Of a stretch of DNA of 64,000 nucleotides, positions 35,756 to 44,834 are shown in pieces. The DNA comes from Sorangium cellulosum So0157-2. GTDB lineage: Bacteria > Myxococcota_A > Polyangia > Polyangiales > Polyangiaceae. How positions within the stretch are numbered: position 1 is the first letter of the stretch; the number at the start of each line of letters is the position of its first letter. Where the stretch lies: positions 6,958,001 through 7,022,000 of the forward strand of contig NC_021658.1 of NCBI RefSeq assembly GCF_000418325.1. The letters run 5' to 3'. A program made the position numbers and the translations under genes. Under the pieces are notes generated by a model. That model had not been told where the DNA came from. It did no database searches and saw only the letters and a program-made list of their open reading frames with translations.

Positions 35756-37948
35756 CTACCGCCCCCGCCGCCCCGCCCGGCTGTGCACCACCTCCGGCCG
35801 CTCCTCCGCCCCCTCCCCCTCCCCGTGCTGCTCCGGCAAGAGGTCCGCGTACGGCCCGAAGTCCCCCGCCGCCGCGAGCTTCCCCTGCTTCTGCAGCTCC
35901 CAGCGCACGCCCTGCACGAGGTGGCGCATCCCCACCGCGGACTCCTCGGCCGCCGCCGCGAGCGCCGCGGCCTGCACGGCGTTCTTGATGTGCCCGCCGG
36001 AGAGCTCGAACCGCTCGGCCAGGAACGCGAGATCGAGCCCCGCCTCGCGCGGCATCTCCGCCGGCATCAGCGTCTGCCAGAGCCGCAGGCGGCTCTCGAC
36101 GCTGGGGAACGGGAAATCGACCAGCACGTCGATGCGGCGCATGAACGCGGGGTCGATGTTCTTCTTCAGGTTGGTCGCCAGCACCGCCAGCCCCTCGAAC
36201 AGCTCCAGCTTCTGGAGCAGGTAGCTCGTCTCCACGTTGGCGTAGCGGTCGTGCGCGTCCTTCACCTCGGTGCGCTTGCCGAACAGCGCGTCCGCCTCGT
36301 CGAAGAAGATCACCGCGTTGCTGCGGTAGGCGGCCCGGAACACGCGATCGAGGTTCTTCTCGGTCTCGCCGATGTACTTGCTCACCACGCCCGCGAGATC
36401 GATGCGGAAGAGCGGAAGCCCGAGCGCCTGCGCGATCAGCGAGGCCGAGAGCGTCTTGCCGGTGCCGGGCGGCCCCGCGAACATCGCGGTCACGCCGCGC
36501 CACGAGGCCACCTTGGAGCCGAGGCCCCACGCGCGGAACACCGTGTCGCGGTGGCGCAGGTGGTCGACGATGCTGCGCAGCCGGCGGACGCTCGGCGGCG
36601 GCAGCACCAGGTCGCCCCAGGCGCCCCGCTCGGGGACCCGCTGCGCGAGCTCGCCGAGGCCCTGCCGGCTCTGGGCCTGGCTCGCCGTGCGGAGGTGCGA
36701 CGGGCTCGGCCCCTCGGCCACGTCGAGGGTCTCGACCATCCGCGCCGCGTCGCGGATCTGCCCCGAGCCGAGCCGGTAGAGGCGCGCGATGTCGGGCAGG
36801 TGAGGCCGGGTGTCCGGGCGATCGCCGAGCTGCGCGGCCCACAGCGCGGCGCGCTCGTCGACCTCGGGCAGCGGGGCGTCGAGCACCAGCACCGGGCGCC
36901 GCCGCAGCTCGTGCCGCAGATCCGGCGCCTCGCGCGCGATCAGCAGGCAGGCGCCGTCGAAGCGGCCGAGCTGCGCCACGGCGGCGCCGAGCGCGGCCTC
37001 GCGGGCAGGCCCCGCGAGCTCGTCGAAGCCGGAGAGCGCGGCGAGCGCGCCGAGCAGCCGCGCCTCGTCGAGCGAGGCCTCGATGACGCGCTCGACCGGG
37101 TGCCGCGACGCGCCCGGGGCGGCGAGGTCGACGAGCAGCGCGGGCGCGCCGGCCCGCCCGGCGATCGCGGCCGCGCTCGCCAGCGCCGCCGCAGGGTCCT
37201 CGGACCGCAGCACGCCGACGGGCCCGGGGCGCTCGCGCCGCGCCCACACCGCCGCGAACCTGCCCAGGGCGCCGAGCAGGCTCGACGTCGGCGGCGGCAG
37301 GGGCTCGCGCGCGCGGGCCGCCTCGACCTCGGGCTCGGCCGCGGGCTGGTCGGTCAGGAAGCGGAGCAGGCGCGGCGAGACCCAGAGCACCCGCGAGAGA
37401 TCGGAGACGGCGGGCTGATCGGGCGGGTCGGCGAGCCGCACGAAGCCGCTGCGGAGGAGCGGCGCGTCCGGCCGGAAGACGCCGCGCAGCGCGAGGCGCT
37501 CGGCGGGCGCGCCGCCGAAGACCTGCAGCGCGAGATCCATGCGCGGCGCCGTGCGCGCCGCGTCCCCCTGGAGCCAGCCGTAGACGCGCTCGTAGTGCCG
37601 GTCCACGTGGGGCGCGAGGGCGAGCATGAGCACGCCGATCGACAGGGGGTCGAGCTCGAGGCGCTCGCACAGGGCGATGAGCGGCAGCCGCGCGCCGGCC
37701 GCGCGCGAGGCCTGCACCGCCGCGCGGAGCCGCTCGGTGTGCTCCTCGAGCAGCGCGCCGGGGTCGCCGCGCGCGCCGGAGGGGCCTTGCGGATCCATGG
37801 GCGGCGCGTTCGGCGCGTCGGCCTGCCCCTCGGGGAAGCCGCCCTCGCGCACGTGCTGCCACAGGATCAGGTCGAGGCGCCGCAGCTCCGCGAGCAGGTG
37901 GCCGATGGCGTCGAGCGGCGCGGCCGGAGCGGCTCCCTGGTCCGGCAT
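35756..37948 (-). CDS. AAA+ ATPase of the contractile injection system (Afp15/Pvc15-like)
   Basis: The gene encodes 730 residues from ATG 37948, overlapping the previous stop in TGATG. The N-terminal half (about 1-420) is helical and poorly conserved. The C-terminal AAA domain has Walker A GPPGTGKT, the pore-loop-like KYIGETEKNL, Walker B AVIFFDEADALFGKR and an arginine-containing FMRRID. Afp15/Pvc15 ATPases are required for assembly of eCIS particles and are encoded in nearly all such loci; they act in the producing cell and are not part of the particle. It is the last gene of the coupled operon. Confidence 0.9.
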   Translation of the reverse strand: MPDQGAAPAAPLDAIGHLLAELRRLDLILWQHVREGGFPEGQADAPNAPPMDPQGPSGARGDPGALLEEHTERLRAAVQASRAAGARLPLIALCERLELDPLSIGVLMLALAPHVDRHYERVYGWLQGDAARTAPRMDLALQVFGGAPAERLALRGVFRPDAPLLRSGFVRLADPPDQPAVSDLSRVLWVSPRLLRFLTDQPAAEPEVEAARAREPLPPPTSSLLGALGRFAAVWARRERPGPVGVLRSEDPAAALASAAAIAGRAGAPALLVDLAAPGASRHPVERVIEASLDEARLLGALAALSGFDELAGPAREAALGAAVAQLGRFDGACLLIAREAPDLRHELRRRPVLVLDAPLPEVDERAALWAAQLGDRPDTRPHLPDIARLYRLGSGQIRDAARMVETLDVAEGPSPSHLRTASQAQSRQGLGELAQRVPERGAWGDLVLPPPSVRRLRSIVDHLRHRDTVFRAWGLGSKVASWRGVTAMFAGPPGTGKTLSASLIAQALGLPLFRIDLAGVVSKYIGETEKNLDRVFRAAYRSNAVIFFDEADALFGKRTEVKDAHDRYANVETSYLLQKLELFEGLAVLATNLKKNIDPAFMRRIDVLVDFPFPSVESRLRLWQTLMPAEMPREAGLDLAFLAERFELSGGHIKNAVQAAALAAAAEESAVGMRHLVQGVRWELQKQGKLAAAGDFGPYADLLPEQHGEGEGAEERPEVVHSRAGRRGR

Positions 37949-38826
37949 CAGGCGGGCTCCAGCACGTCGAAGTCCACGGGGCGGCTCAGGTAATGGTCGA
38001 GCTGGAGCCGCACCTTGACCCGCCCGGGCTTGAGGCCGGCGGGCACCCGGACGCTCACCGCGCCCCCGGAGCGCCGATCCGGGAGCATCTCCGCCTCGGC
38101 GTCGCCGAACCAGACGCGCACCAGGCTGCGCTCCGTGCCGGGCTCGTTCACGAGCAGGCCGGCGCCGTAGAGGCGCACCGCGGCGCCGGGCGGCGCCGCC
38201 TCGGGCGCGATGGTGTCCGGGTGGGGGAACGGCACGACGTCGACGGCGCGCTCCTCGACCAGCCGCACCTCGGCCTCGGGCGCGTCCTCGTCGAGGAACA
38301 CGGCCTCGACCTCGTACGCGACCGAGGTCCGCAGCGGCTCGGTCTGGCTGCCCCAGATCTTCTGCAGCGTGTCGACGTCGAGGTTGAGCAGGGTGAGCTG
38401 CACCCGCTCGGCCCGCACCGGGCTGTCCTTGAGCGTGCCCTTGAGCAGCGCCTCCGGGATGCGGCGGTGCTTGTAGAGCGCCTGCATGGCCTCGCCGAGC
38501 AGCTGGTGCTCGGTGAGGCCGCTGCTGGCGAAGGCCGTCACGAGGTAGTAGAGCCGGAGCGCCAGCGGCTCCGGCGCGAACTTCTGCGACGTGGCGGAGC
38601 GCTCGAGCGGGACCCACCCGCCGCTGTTCCGACGGCCCTCGTCCTGGACCACGTTGTAGAGGAACAGGTTGATCCGGAACTCGTCCTCGTTGCCTCGGTG
38701 CGGCGAGTCGACGGTCACCGTGACCGGCGCGCCGACGCCGCCGATCCGGCCGGGGGTGTTGAGCCGTGCTTCGAGGAGCGACTTGAGCGTGAGACTCGCG
38801 TCGTGGATGACGTTGGCATCGCTCAT
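37948..38826 (-). CDS. Pvc16/DUF4255 family tail-terminator protein (Afp16-like)
   Basis: The protein has 292 residues from ATG 38826, 31 bp after the upstream gene. The N-terminal part (LTLKSLLEARLN...VTVDSPHRG...RINLFLYNVVQDEGRRN) matches the DUF4255/Pvc16 N-terminal pattern, and LALRLYYLVTAFA....LLGEAMQALYKHR follows. The C-terminal half (about 185-292) looks like an added beta-rich IPT/Ig-like domain (AAVRLYGAGLL...VRVPAGLKPGRVKVRL). Afp16-type proteins cap the tube and sheath and set the final length of the particle. Confidence 0.85.
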   Translation of the reverse strand: MSDANVIHDASLTLKSLLEARLNTPGRIGGVGAPVTVTVDSPHRGNEDEFRINLFLYNVVQDEGRRNSGGWVPLERSATSQKFAPEPLALRLYYLVTAFASSGLTEHQLLGEAMQALYKHRRIPEALLKGTLKDSPVRAERVQLTLLNLDVDTLQKIWGSQTEPLRTSVAYEVEAVFLDEDAPEAEVRLVEERAVDVVPFPHPDTIAPEAAPPGAAVRLYGAGLLVNEPGTERSLVRVWFGDAEAEMLPDRRSGGAVSVRVPAGLKPGRVKVRLQLDHYLSRPVDFDVLEPA

Positions 38827-38857
38827 CGTGGTGACCGTCGGGTTGGGCGGGGGCCGC

Positions 38858-40126
38858 TCAGTCGGGGTTGACCGTCAGCGCCAGGTCGAGCGGGACCCGG
38901 CACTGCTCGATGTCGTAGTGGACATCCATCTGCACGTAGTACATCCCCGGCGCGACGCCGCGCGTGACCAGCGCCAGGTGCTTGGTGCGGTTCATGCGCG
39001 GCGCGAGGTGGCCGTAGTAGAGGTCTCCGGGGACGATCTCGAACAAGAGGTTCCCGTCAGGGAGCTTCTTGTCGGCGACGGGCCCGGGGCAATTGTCGTC
39101 GGCGACCGACGCGAGCCGGATGTTGGTGAGGTGGACGTGCTTGAGGTGCTGCCCGCTGTCGTTGAGCAGCGTCACCTCGAGCGCCGCCGTGTCCTGCGAC
39201 GAGAAGTACGACTCGACCGTGTTCGAGTCGGGGTTATAGCCGTAGCTGCAGGGGCAGTCCTCCGGGACGGGATGGCTGCCCTTGGTGAGGCGGTAGCTCA
39301 CGTCGAGGTGGCCGCCTCCGGGCAGCGTGACGCGCATCTGGATGGGCCGCAGGACGCGGTGGCGGTGGCGGGGAACGATGGGGGCGAAGTAGCGTTTCTG
39401 CTCTGACATGGCGTGGCTCCTCTGTGGGGACGGTTGGCTCTGTTGGGACGATTGGCGCGGCGGAGATCCTGTCGCGAAGCAAGGGTCGCTGCCGTGCACC
39501 GGCAGCTCGAGGTGGTAGGTGGCGCTGGCGCGGCGGCCGTCCCAGTAGACGAGGCGGTAGGCCACCGTGACCTCGACGGCGTAGACGCCGGGCCGCGGGC
39601 CGCGCGAGATGGCCATGAACACGAGCTCTTTCGACTCGCCAGGCTCGATGCACTGGGCGTGCTGCTCCTCCGGGATGAGGCGCAGCGCGGCGTTGCCGTC
39701 GGGCAGCGTGGGCATGTCGTCGTCGCGGCCGACGATCCTGGCGGCGACGTGCACGTCCTCCGCGATGTAGTACTGCGACCTGTTGGCGAGGCGCAGCGCG
39801 TAGCGCGTGTCGTCCTGGGTGCCGAAGACCTTGTCGGCGACGCTCGCCTCGACGCCGAGCACGTCGCAGTCGCGGGTCACGCCCGGGTCGAATGGCGGAT
39901 CGCCCGCCTTGCCCGAGGTGGCAGAGACGAGCCGGATCGCGAGCTCCGCGTGGGTGGCCTCGGCCCGCTCCACGACGAGGTGGCAATGGTACGGCGGATC
40001 GCCGGAGGGCAGCGGGACGGTGGTCTTGCCCCCCTCGCCGGTGGCGTCCTCGATCTCGATCGCTGGCGGCGATTTCTCGCTCTGCTGGATGAAGAGCTTG
40101 AAGACGTAATCCGGTTCTTGGCTCAT
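38858..40126 (-). CDS. eCIS protein with two duplicated beta-rich domains
   Basis: The gene encodes 422 residues from ATG 40126, which overlaps the previous stop codon (ATGA). Two halves share the same pattern: LPDGN..(L/F).(L/I)(I/V)P followed later by RG..PG.Y.V...V.Y, once near residues 125-195 and again near 335-405. They are joined by a Ser/Gln linker (RQSSQQSQPSPQRS, about 225-238). An in-frame ATG at 39409 (residue 240) has AGAGGAG 7 bases upstream, so a shorter second product (MSEQKRYF...) is possible, or the gene is a recent fusion of two. I do not recognise the family; its place in the operon suggests a particle component, perhaps a decoration. Confidence 0.75.
   Translation of the reverse strand: MSQEPDYVFKLFIQQSEKSPPAIEIEDATGEGGKTTVPLPSGDPPYHCHLVVERAEATHAELAIRLVSATSGKAGDPPFDPGVTRDCDVLGVEASVADKVFGTQDDTRYALRLANRSQYYIAEDVHVAARIVGRDDDMPTLPDGNAALRLIPEEQHAQCIEPGESKELVFMAISRGPRPGVYAVEVTVAYRLVYWDGRRASATYHLELPVHGSDPCFATGSPPRQSSQQSQPSPQRSHAMSEQKRYFAPIVPRHRHRVLRPIQMRVTLPGGGHLDVSYRLTKGSHPVPEDCPCSYGYNPDSNTVESYFSSQDTAALEVTLLNDSGQHLKHVHLTNIRLASVADDNCPGPVADKKLPDGNLLFEIVPGDLYYGHLAPRMNRTKHLALVTRGVAPGMYYVQMDVHYDIEQCRVPLDLALTVNPD
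39409..39425 (-). promoter_or_regulatory. possible internal ribosome binding site and start
   Basis: On the minus strand AGAGGAG is followed after CCACGCC by ATG at 39409, in frame inside the duplicated-domain gene. Such a strong site inside a coding sequence suggests internal initiation or the former start of a separate gene. Confidence 0.45.
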
Positions 40127-43100
40127 GGCTTCTTCTCATCGGTGCGCGAGCGGCGCTTGAAGAGCTCGACAGCGTCGTCGACGCTGACAGGTCGGCTGAG
40201 CTCGGCGAGCTTGAAGCGGGGCTTCCAGAGCGCATCCAGGGCGGCTTGCAGCGCCGCCCGGTCGGCCTCGCCGGCCTCGGCGCGGCCGCCCACCGCGGCC
40301 GTGTGGTGGAGGAGGCTCGCGACCGCCTCGGCGAGCTTCCGCTCGCGATCGCGCGTGAGCGCGGCGGGCGGGGGCACGTCGCGGAGCGTGGGCCACTTGC
40401 GCAGCTGGGCGGGAGGAATGGAGCGGGGCTCGCGCAGGAGCCGGGTGGGGAGCGCGGTGATGTCGAGGACATCGGCGGCCGGCGATGCGGCGCCGTTCGG
40501 GGAGGCCGGCGCCGTGGTCGAGGAGGATGCCGCGGTCGAGCTGGCGGCGGGCGCCTCGGCGGGAGCGGGCGCCTCGGCGGGAGCGGGCGGCGCGGGCGGC
40601 GGCGGCACCTCGGCGGGAGCGGGCGCCTCGGCGGGAGCGGGCGCCTCGGCGGGAGCGGGCGCCTCGGCGGGAGCGGGCGCCTCGGCGGGAGCGGGCGCCT
40701 CGGCGGGAGCGGGCGCCTCGGCGGGAGCGGGCGCCTCGGCGGGAGCGGGCGCCTCGGCGGGAGCGGGCGCCTCGGCGGGAGCGGGCGCCTCGGCGGGAGC
40801 GGGCGCCTCGGCGGGAGCGGGCGCCTCGGCGGGAGCGGGCGCCTCGGCGGGAGCGGGCGCCTCGGCGGGAGCGGGCGGCGCGGGCGGCGGCGGCACCTCG
40901 ACCGGAGCCGCCTCGACCGGAGCCGCCTCGACCGGAGCCGCCTCGACCGGAGCCGCCTCGGCGGACGATCCACGTTCTCCCCCGCCCGCCGCGCCGTCGT
41001 CCAGGGGCGCTCCCTCCCCAGCCGGCGCCGGCTCCGCGGCGGCGCGCTCGCCTGCGTCCGCGGGAGGGGGTTCCCCGGCGGCTGGCTCCCCGCGCTCTGG
41101 CGCCTCGACGGCCTCGGTCGCCTCCGCCGCCGTCGGCCTCTCGCCGGCCTCGGTCGACGCCAGCGACTCGCCTTCCCCGGCCCTCGCGCCGGTGGGCGCG
41201 GCGCTCGTCTCGACGCCGGGCCCCGCCCTGCGCTCCCGGTCGCGCGAGCCGCCGTCGAGCGCCAGCGCGAGCACCACCGCGAGCCGCTCCATCACCGCGC
41301 TGATCCGCGAGAGCTCCGCGTCGGTCGGGCTCTCCGCGTCGGCGACGGCCGCGGCCGCCCGACCGAGCGCCTCGAAGGCGCGCACGCACGCCGCGCTGCC
41401 GTCGAGCCGCTCCGGGCGCCGCGACGCGAGGCTCGCGATGGCGGGCACCAGCTGGCGCTGCGCCCGCGGGTACCGGGCCATGGCCCCGATCCAGCTGGCC
41501 GTGGAGGCCCCCTCGTCCTCCCCGAGCAACGTCGCGATCTCGCCGGCCGCTTCGCCCAGGATCGCCAGCCATCCGTGGTGCGCCCGGGGCGCCGGCACCG
41601 GCCGCAGATCGACGAGCTCATGGCCGCCCTCCTCGGAGAACGTGAGCTTGGCCAGCTTGGCCCAGCCCCGCGGCACCTCGTCCACCGGGGCGAACACGGG
41701 AGCCTCCACCCAGCCGCCGGCCCGCGCGGCGAAGGTCCACCCGTCGCCGCGGATCACCGTCGGCTCCGCCCCCTCGACGGACAGCCGCAGCGAGAGCCCG
41801 CTCGGCAGCGCGAGGGCGCCCCCGAGGCTGTAAGGGCCCTCGGGGCACCGCGTCGCGGGCTGGAACGAGGGGTCGAGCGTATCGATGGGCACGCGGCACG
41901 CGTGGCCCTGATGGCGGCGCGCCCGGATGAGGCGCTCGGGGACCACCTTGTCGCGCTCGGCGTGATCGAAGGACAGCGGCCGATCCAGCCGCAGGGTCAT
42001 CGTCGCGCCCCCGCCCTCCCCGTAATGACCGCCGTCGTGGCGGATGATCCGCACCACGGTCCGATCCTCGTACGAGCCTACGGTGTCGTCGCCCGGCCGG
42101 CAGTGCGCGCCCGACTCGGTGTCGATGCACTCCAGGTCGTAGCGGCGCTTCGCGTCCGCCTTCGCCGCGTGGATGCGCACCCGCATGCCCTCGACCCACG
42201 CCAGGCGCGCCGCGACCTCGATGCACGTGTGGAAGGGGTGCGCCGGGACCACGAGCTCGGAGGCGTGCTCCGTGTTCCAGGGATCCAGCGCCTCGACGAG
42301 GCCGTTCGGCATCAGCGTGAACGTGGTGGCCCCATCCCCGCGGGCCACGTGGGCGATCCGCCACACCCTCGGCGGGGCCTGGATCTCGAGATCCCGGGGC
42401 AGATCCTTCACGAGGCTCGAGGGCGGGAACCGCTCGCCGGGCCCGCCCTCGCCGGGATCCTCCACGACCAGCACGTACCCGCCGTCGCCTTCCTCGCGGA
42501 TCGACACGCCCTTGCAGTCGGCCATGGACAGGATCGGCTCGCAGTCGTGGCCCTCGATCGTGATGGCGTTCGCGTCGCGCCCGGTCACCCGGTACACGTA
42601 CACGCGCTCCCGATCCAGCCCCGGCCCCTCGAAGCGGACGTAGGTGCCCGGCTCGAAGCCCTCGGTGCTGCCGAGCTGCACCTGCGTGGCGTACGCCTTC
42701 GCGAGGTCGGTCACCCGCGCGGCCACGGCGCCGCCGGCGGCGTCCCACACGAGCGCGGCGGTCGAGCCGCTGCACGACAGCAGCTCGACGCGGTAGAGCA
42801 CGTTGACGTCGGAGACGTACGAGCCCTGGACCGTCAGCAGCACGTTGGTCGGCGTCGTGTCGGGCTCGCCCACGCGCACCCGCGAGCGCACCCGCGCGCG
42901 GAAGCTGCCGCGCTCCGCGCCGAGGCCCGGGTCGTCGAGGTCGGGGCGGTCGAGCGCGTCCACCGCGTCGACCCACGCCTCGAGGTAGATGGTGTGGGGC
43001 ACGCCGGAGCGGAGCTCGTCGAGCGACAGCGGCTCCTGATCGACGTCCTGCGCGTCGATGCGCCGGCTCGCGGGCCAGAGGACGGGCAGGCCGCCGCAGT

Positions 43101-43353
43101 AGAACCGCCCCGGGCCGCCGCGCGCGACGAGGCCCGTGAGCTTGCCTTTGTCGTCGAGGATCGGATCGATGCGCAGCTCGATCCCCGCGGCGCCCTCGAG
43201 GCCCGCGTCCCGGACGGCGTCGCGGAGGAGCGACCGGTGGATGTCGCTGCCCTCGTTCCAGCAGGCATCGACGAGGGGCGCGCCCTCCTGGAGGTAGACC
43301 CCGAGGTAGCCGCGGAGCCGATCGAACGAGTTTCGGGAGACGGGCTGCTTCAT
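40123..43353 (-). CDS. DUF6519-like tail/fibre protein with a PAPAEA tandem repeat
   Basis: The protein has 1076 residues from ATG 43353 (ATGA overlap with the previous gene). The N-terminus, SFDRLRGYLGVYLQEGAPLVDACWNEG, resembles the DUF6519 opening (F...K.Y.GV..QQGR...DADWNE) found in phage-tail-like loci. A beta-rich region continues to about residue 600, followed by a helical segment. A Pro/Ala/Glu-rich stalk (about 690-980) contains four AAPVE units and 14 exact PAPAEA repeats. The C-terminal about 100 residues are basic and helical (LTRDRERKLAEAVASLLHHT...). It is probably a baseplate-attached structural or fibre-like component; the stalk would act as a length-variable spacer. Confidence 0.75.
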   Translation of the reverse strand: MKQPVSRNSFDRLRGYLGVYLQEGAPLVDACWNEGSDIHRSLLRDAVRDAGLEGAAGIELRIDPILDDKGKLTGLVARGGPGRFYCGGLPVLWPASRRIDAQDVDQEPLSLDELRSGVPHTIYLEAWVDAVDALDRPDLDDPGLGAERGSFRARVRSRVRVGEPDTTPTNVLLTVQGSYVSDVNVLYRVELLSCSGSTAALVWDAAGGAVAARVTDLAKAYATQVQLGSTEGFEPGTYVRFEGPGLDRERVYVYRVTGRDANAITIEGHDCEPILSMADCKGVSIREEGDGGYVLVVEDPGEGGPGERFPPSSLVKDLPRDLEIQAPPRVWRIAHVARGDGATTFTLMPNGLVEALDPWNTEHASELVVPAHPFHTCIEVAARLAWVEGMRVRIHAAKADAKRRYDLECIDTESGAHCRPGDDTVGSYEDRTVVRIIRHDGGHYGEGGGATMTLRLDRPLSFDHAERDKVVPERLIRARRHQGHACRVPIDTLDPSFQPATRCPEGPYSLGGALALPSGLSLRLSVEGAEPTVIRGDGWTFAARAGGWVEAPVFAPVDEVPRGWAKLAKLTFSEEGGHELVDLRPVPAPRAHHGWLAILGEAAGEIATLLGEDEGASTASWIGAMARYPRAQRQLVPAIASLASRRPERLDGSAACVRAFEALGRAAAAVADAESPTDAELSRISAVMERLAVVLALALDGGSRDRERRAGPGVETSAAPTGARAGEGESLASTEAGERPTAAEATEAVEAPERGEPAAGEPPPADAGERAAAEPAPAGEGAPLDDGAAGGGERGSSAEAAPVEAAPVEAAPVEAAPVEVPPPPAPPAPAEAPAPAEAPAPAEAPAPAEAPAPAEAPAPAEAPAPAEAPAPAEAPAPAEAPAPAEAPAPAEAPAPAEAPAPAEAPAPAEAPAPAEVPPPPAPPAPAEAPAPAEAPAASSTAASSSTTAPASPNGAASPAADVLDITALPTRLLREPRSIPPAQLRKWPTLRDVPPPAALTRDRERKLAEAVASLLHHTAAVGGRAEAGEADRAALQAALDALWKPRFKLAELSRPVSVDDAVELFKRRSRTDEKKP
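40625..40876. repeat. perfect tandem repeat, 18-bp unit x 14
   Basis: The unit GCCTCGGCGGGAGCGGGC is repeated 14 times without a mismatch, preceded by one variant (40607-40624) and two more copies near 40553-40588. It encodes AEAPAP on the minus strand. Perfect identity points to recent expansion by slippage or recombination. Confidence 0.92.
40905..40968. repeat. short 15-bp tandem repeat (about four copies)
   Basis: The unit CTCGACCGGAGCCGC is repeated and encodes the AAPVE units next to the PAPAEA array. Confidence 0.75.
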
Positions 43354-44834
43354 GTCGAGGACACCTCGGTGCTGCCGGGAGCCGTGTCGCGGAAAACCAG
43401 CGTGGCGGAGCGTCCCAGAGGCAGGGATCTCCGCAGCGCGTCCTCGCCGCGGCGCTTGACCGCGGCGACGTCGTAAGGCCGGTGGTAGCGGACCCGCAGC
43501 GGCTCGCGCTCGTGCGCGGGGCCCACGCGGAACCGCCCTCGCTCGACGTCCACCTCGACGGTGTCGTCCGGCGGCGGCTCGCGGCCTAGCTCGGGGACCA
43601 GCCGGAGGTCGCGGAAGCGATCCCACCCCCACCGGTCCTCGATCGAGAAGAGGCTGCTCAACCCCGGCTCGTCGAGGAGCAGCCCCTGATCGGCGGCGGG
43701 CGCGTCGTCGCGGAGGGCGCGGCCGGGGGGGAGCAGGACGAAGGGGATGACCCGCTCGCGCCGGCGCGCGTAGCCCTGCTCGCGCACGATCAGCAGCCGC
43801 TCGCGCGCCGTGGGCACGGGCGTCGAGCGCTCGCCCTCGAAGCCGACGCGGAGGCGCACGCCCTGGGGATCCGTGAGCGGATCGAGCCCGCCGTCGCCGG
43901 CGAAGGTGAAGACGCCGTCGCCCTGCGGCGCCGGAGCGCCGCGGACGGCCTCCCCCCCGAGCGGCTCCCAGAAGTGGAGCCGGTAGCGCCGGTAGGCGCG
44001 GATGCCCGGCATCGGCGCGGTCGGCCCGGCGACGCGGCCTCGCTCGGGGTCGATCGCGATCGTGCGATCCGGGACGTAGACCGGCGCGCCGCCGGGGAGG
44101 CTCATGAACCGGGGCGTGAGCGGCCCGAGGCGCGCGAGGTCGGCGCCGATCAGGTCGATCTCGATCGCGAGCCCGCGGCCGACCAGCGCCCCGGGATCGT
44201 CGCGCAGGAAGATCGGCGACCCGTCGGCGCGCCGCAGGCCCACGGGGCGCGCCGGATCCACCGCGTGGACGTCGGGGCCAACGCGGGTGAGCTCCGCCTG
44301 GGCGCGCCGCACCGGCCAGGCGACGTCGAGGAGGATCTCGAGCTTGCCCGCCGGGATCCGGCCGGAGATGTCCGCCGCGGTCGCGCCGATCGCGGGGGGC
44401 GGCGCGCCGCTCACCCGCGCGGAGCGCGAGGGATCCCGGACCGTGCGCTGCGCGCTCGGCGCCTCGCGCACGCGCGTGCGGAAGCCCGTGGTCTGCCAGC
44501 CGAGCGTCTCGAGCTGGGCCACCGTGCCCTTGCGGCGCCGCAGGTGGAGCGCGTACTTGGCCTGGTGGCGCTGGCGCGCGATCGGGATCGCGGGGTCGAT
44601 CGAGACGCCGACCAGGTCGGCGATGAGCGGGACGAGGCGCGGATCGCAGGTGTCGACGAACATGTCGTCGAGCAGGCGGAGCGCGTCGTCGCGCGCGGCG
44701 TCGAGGCCCACGCCGAGCGTGTCCACGAGCCCGCGGAGCAGGCCGCTGGCTGCCTCGTCGCGGGCGCGGGTCCACCCCGGGACCAGCTCCCACAGCCGCT
44801 CGGCGGCCGCGCGCATGGAAGGACGGGTCGTCAC
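43350..44834 (-). CDS. phage tail protein I / gp7-like baseplate wedge protein (Afp12-like)
   Basis: The gene encodes 494 residues from ATG 44834 (ATGA overlap). The N-terminal part matches tail-protein-I/TIGR02242 style: LDAARDDALRLLDDMFVDTCDPRLVPLIADLVG, then RQRHQAKYALHLRRRKGTVAQLETLG...TTGFRTRV. The C-terminal half is beta-rich and specific to this locus. In Afp/PVC-type particles the Afp12 protein forms the wedge together with the gp6-like Afp11. Genes on both sides overlap it, supporting a fixed ratio of synthesis. Confidence 0.82.
   Translation of the reverse strand: MTTRPSMRAAAERLWELVPGWTRARDEAASGLLRGLVDTLGVGLDAARDDALRLLDDMFVDTCDPRLVPLIADLVGVSIDPAIPIARQRHQAKYALHLRRRKGTVAQLETLGWQTTGFRTRVREAPSAQRTVRDPSRSARVSGAPPPAIGATAADISGRIPAGKLEILLDVAWPVRRAQAELTRVGPDVHAVDPARPVGLRRADGSPIFLRDDPGALVGRGLAIEIDLIGADLARLGPLTPRFMSLPGGAPVYVPDRTIAIDPERGRVAGPTAPMPGIRAYRRYRLHFWEPLGGEAVRGAPAPQGDGVFTFAGDGGLDPLTDPQGVRLRVGFEGERSTPVPTARERLLIVREQGYARRRERVIPFVLLPPGRALRDDAPAADQGLLLDEPGLSSLFSIEDRWGWDRFRDLRLVPELGREPPPDDTVEVDVERGRFRVGPAHEREPLRVRYHRPYDVAAVKRRGEDALRRSLPLGRSATLVFRDTAPGSTEVSST

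Noticed and set aside
35640..37862. Long alternative minus-strand frame over the ATPase gene
   Set aside because: Arg/Ala-rich shadow; the ATPase frame has Walker motifs.
40625..40876. CRISPR array
   Set aside because: Units are contiguous with no spacers and lie in frame inside a coding sequence.
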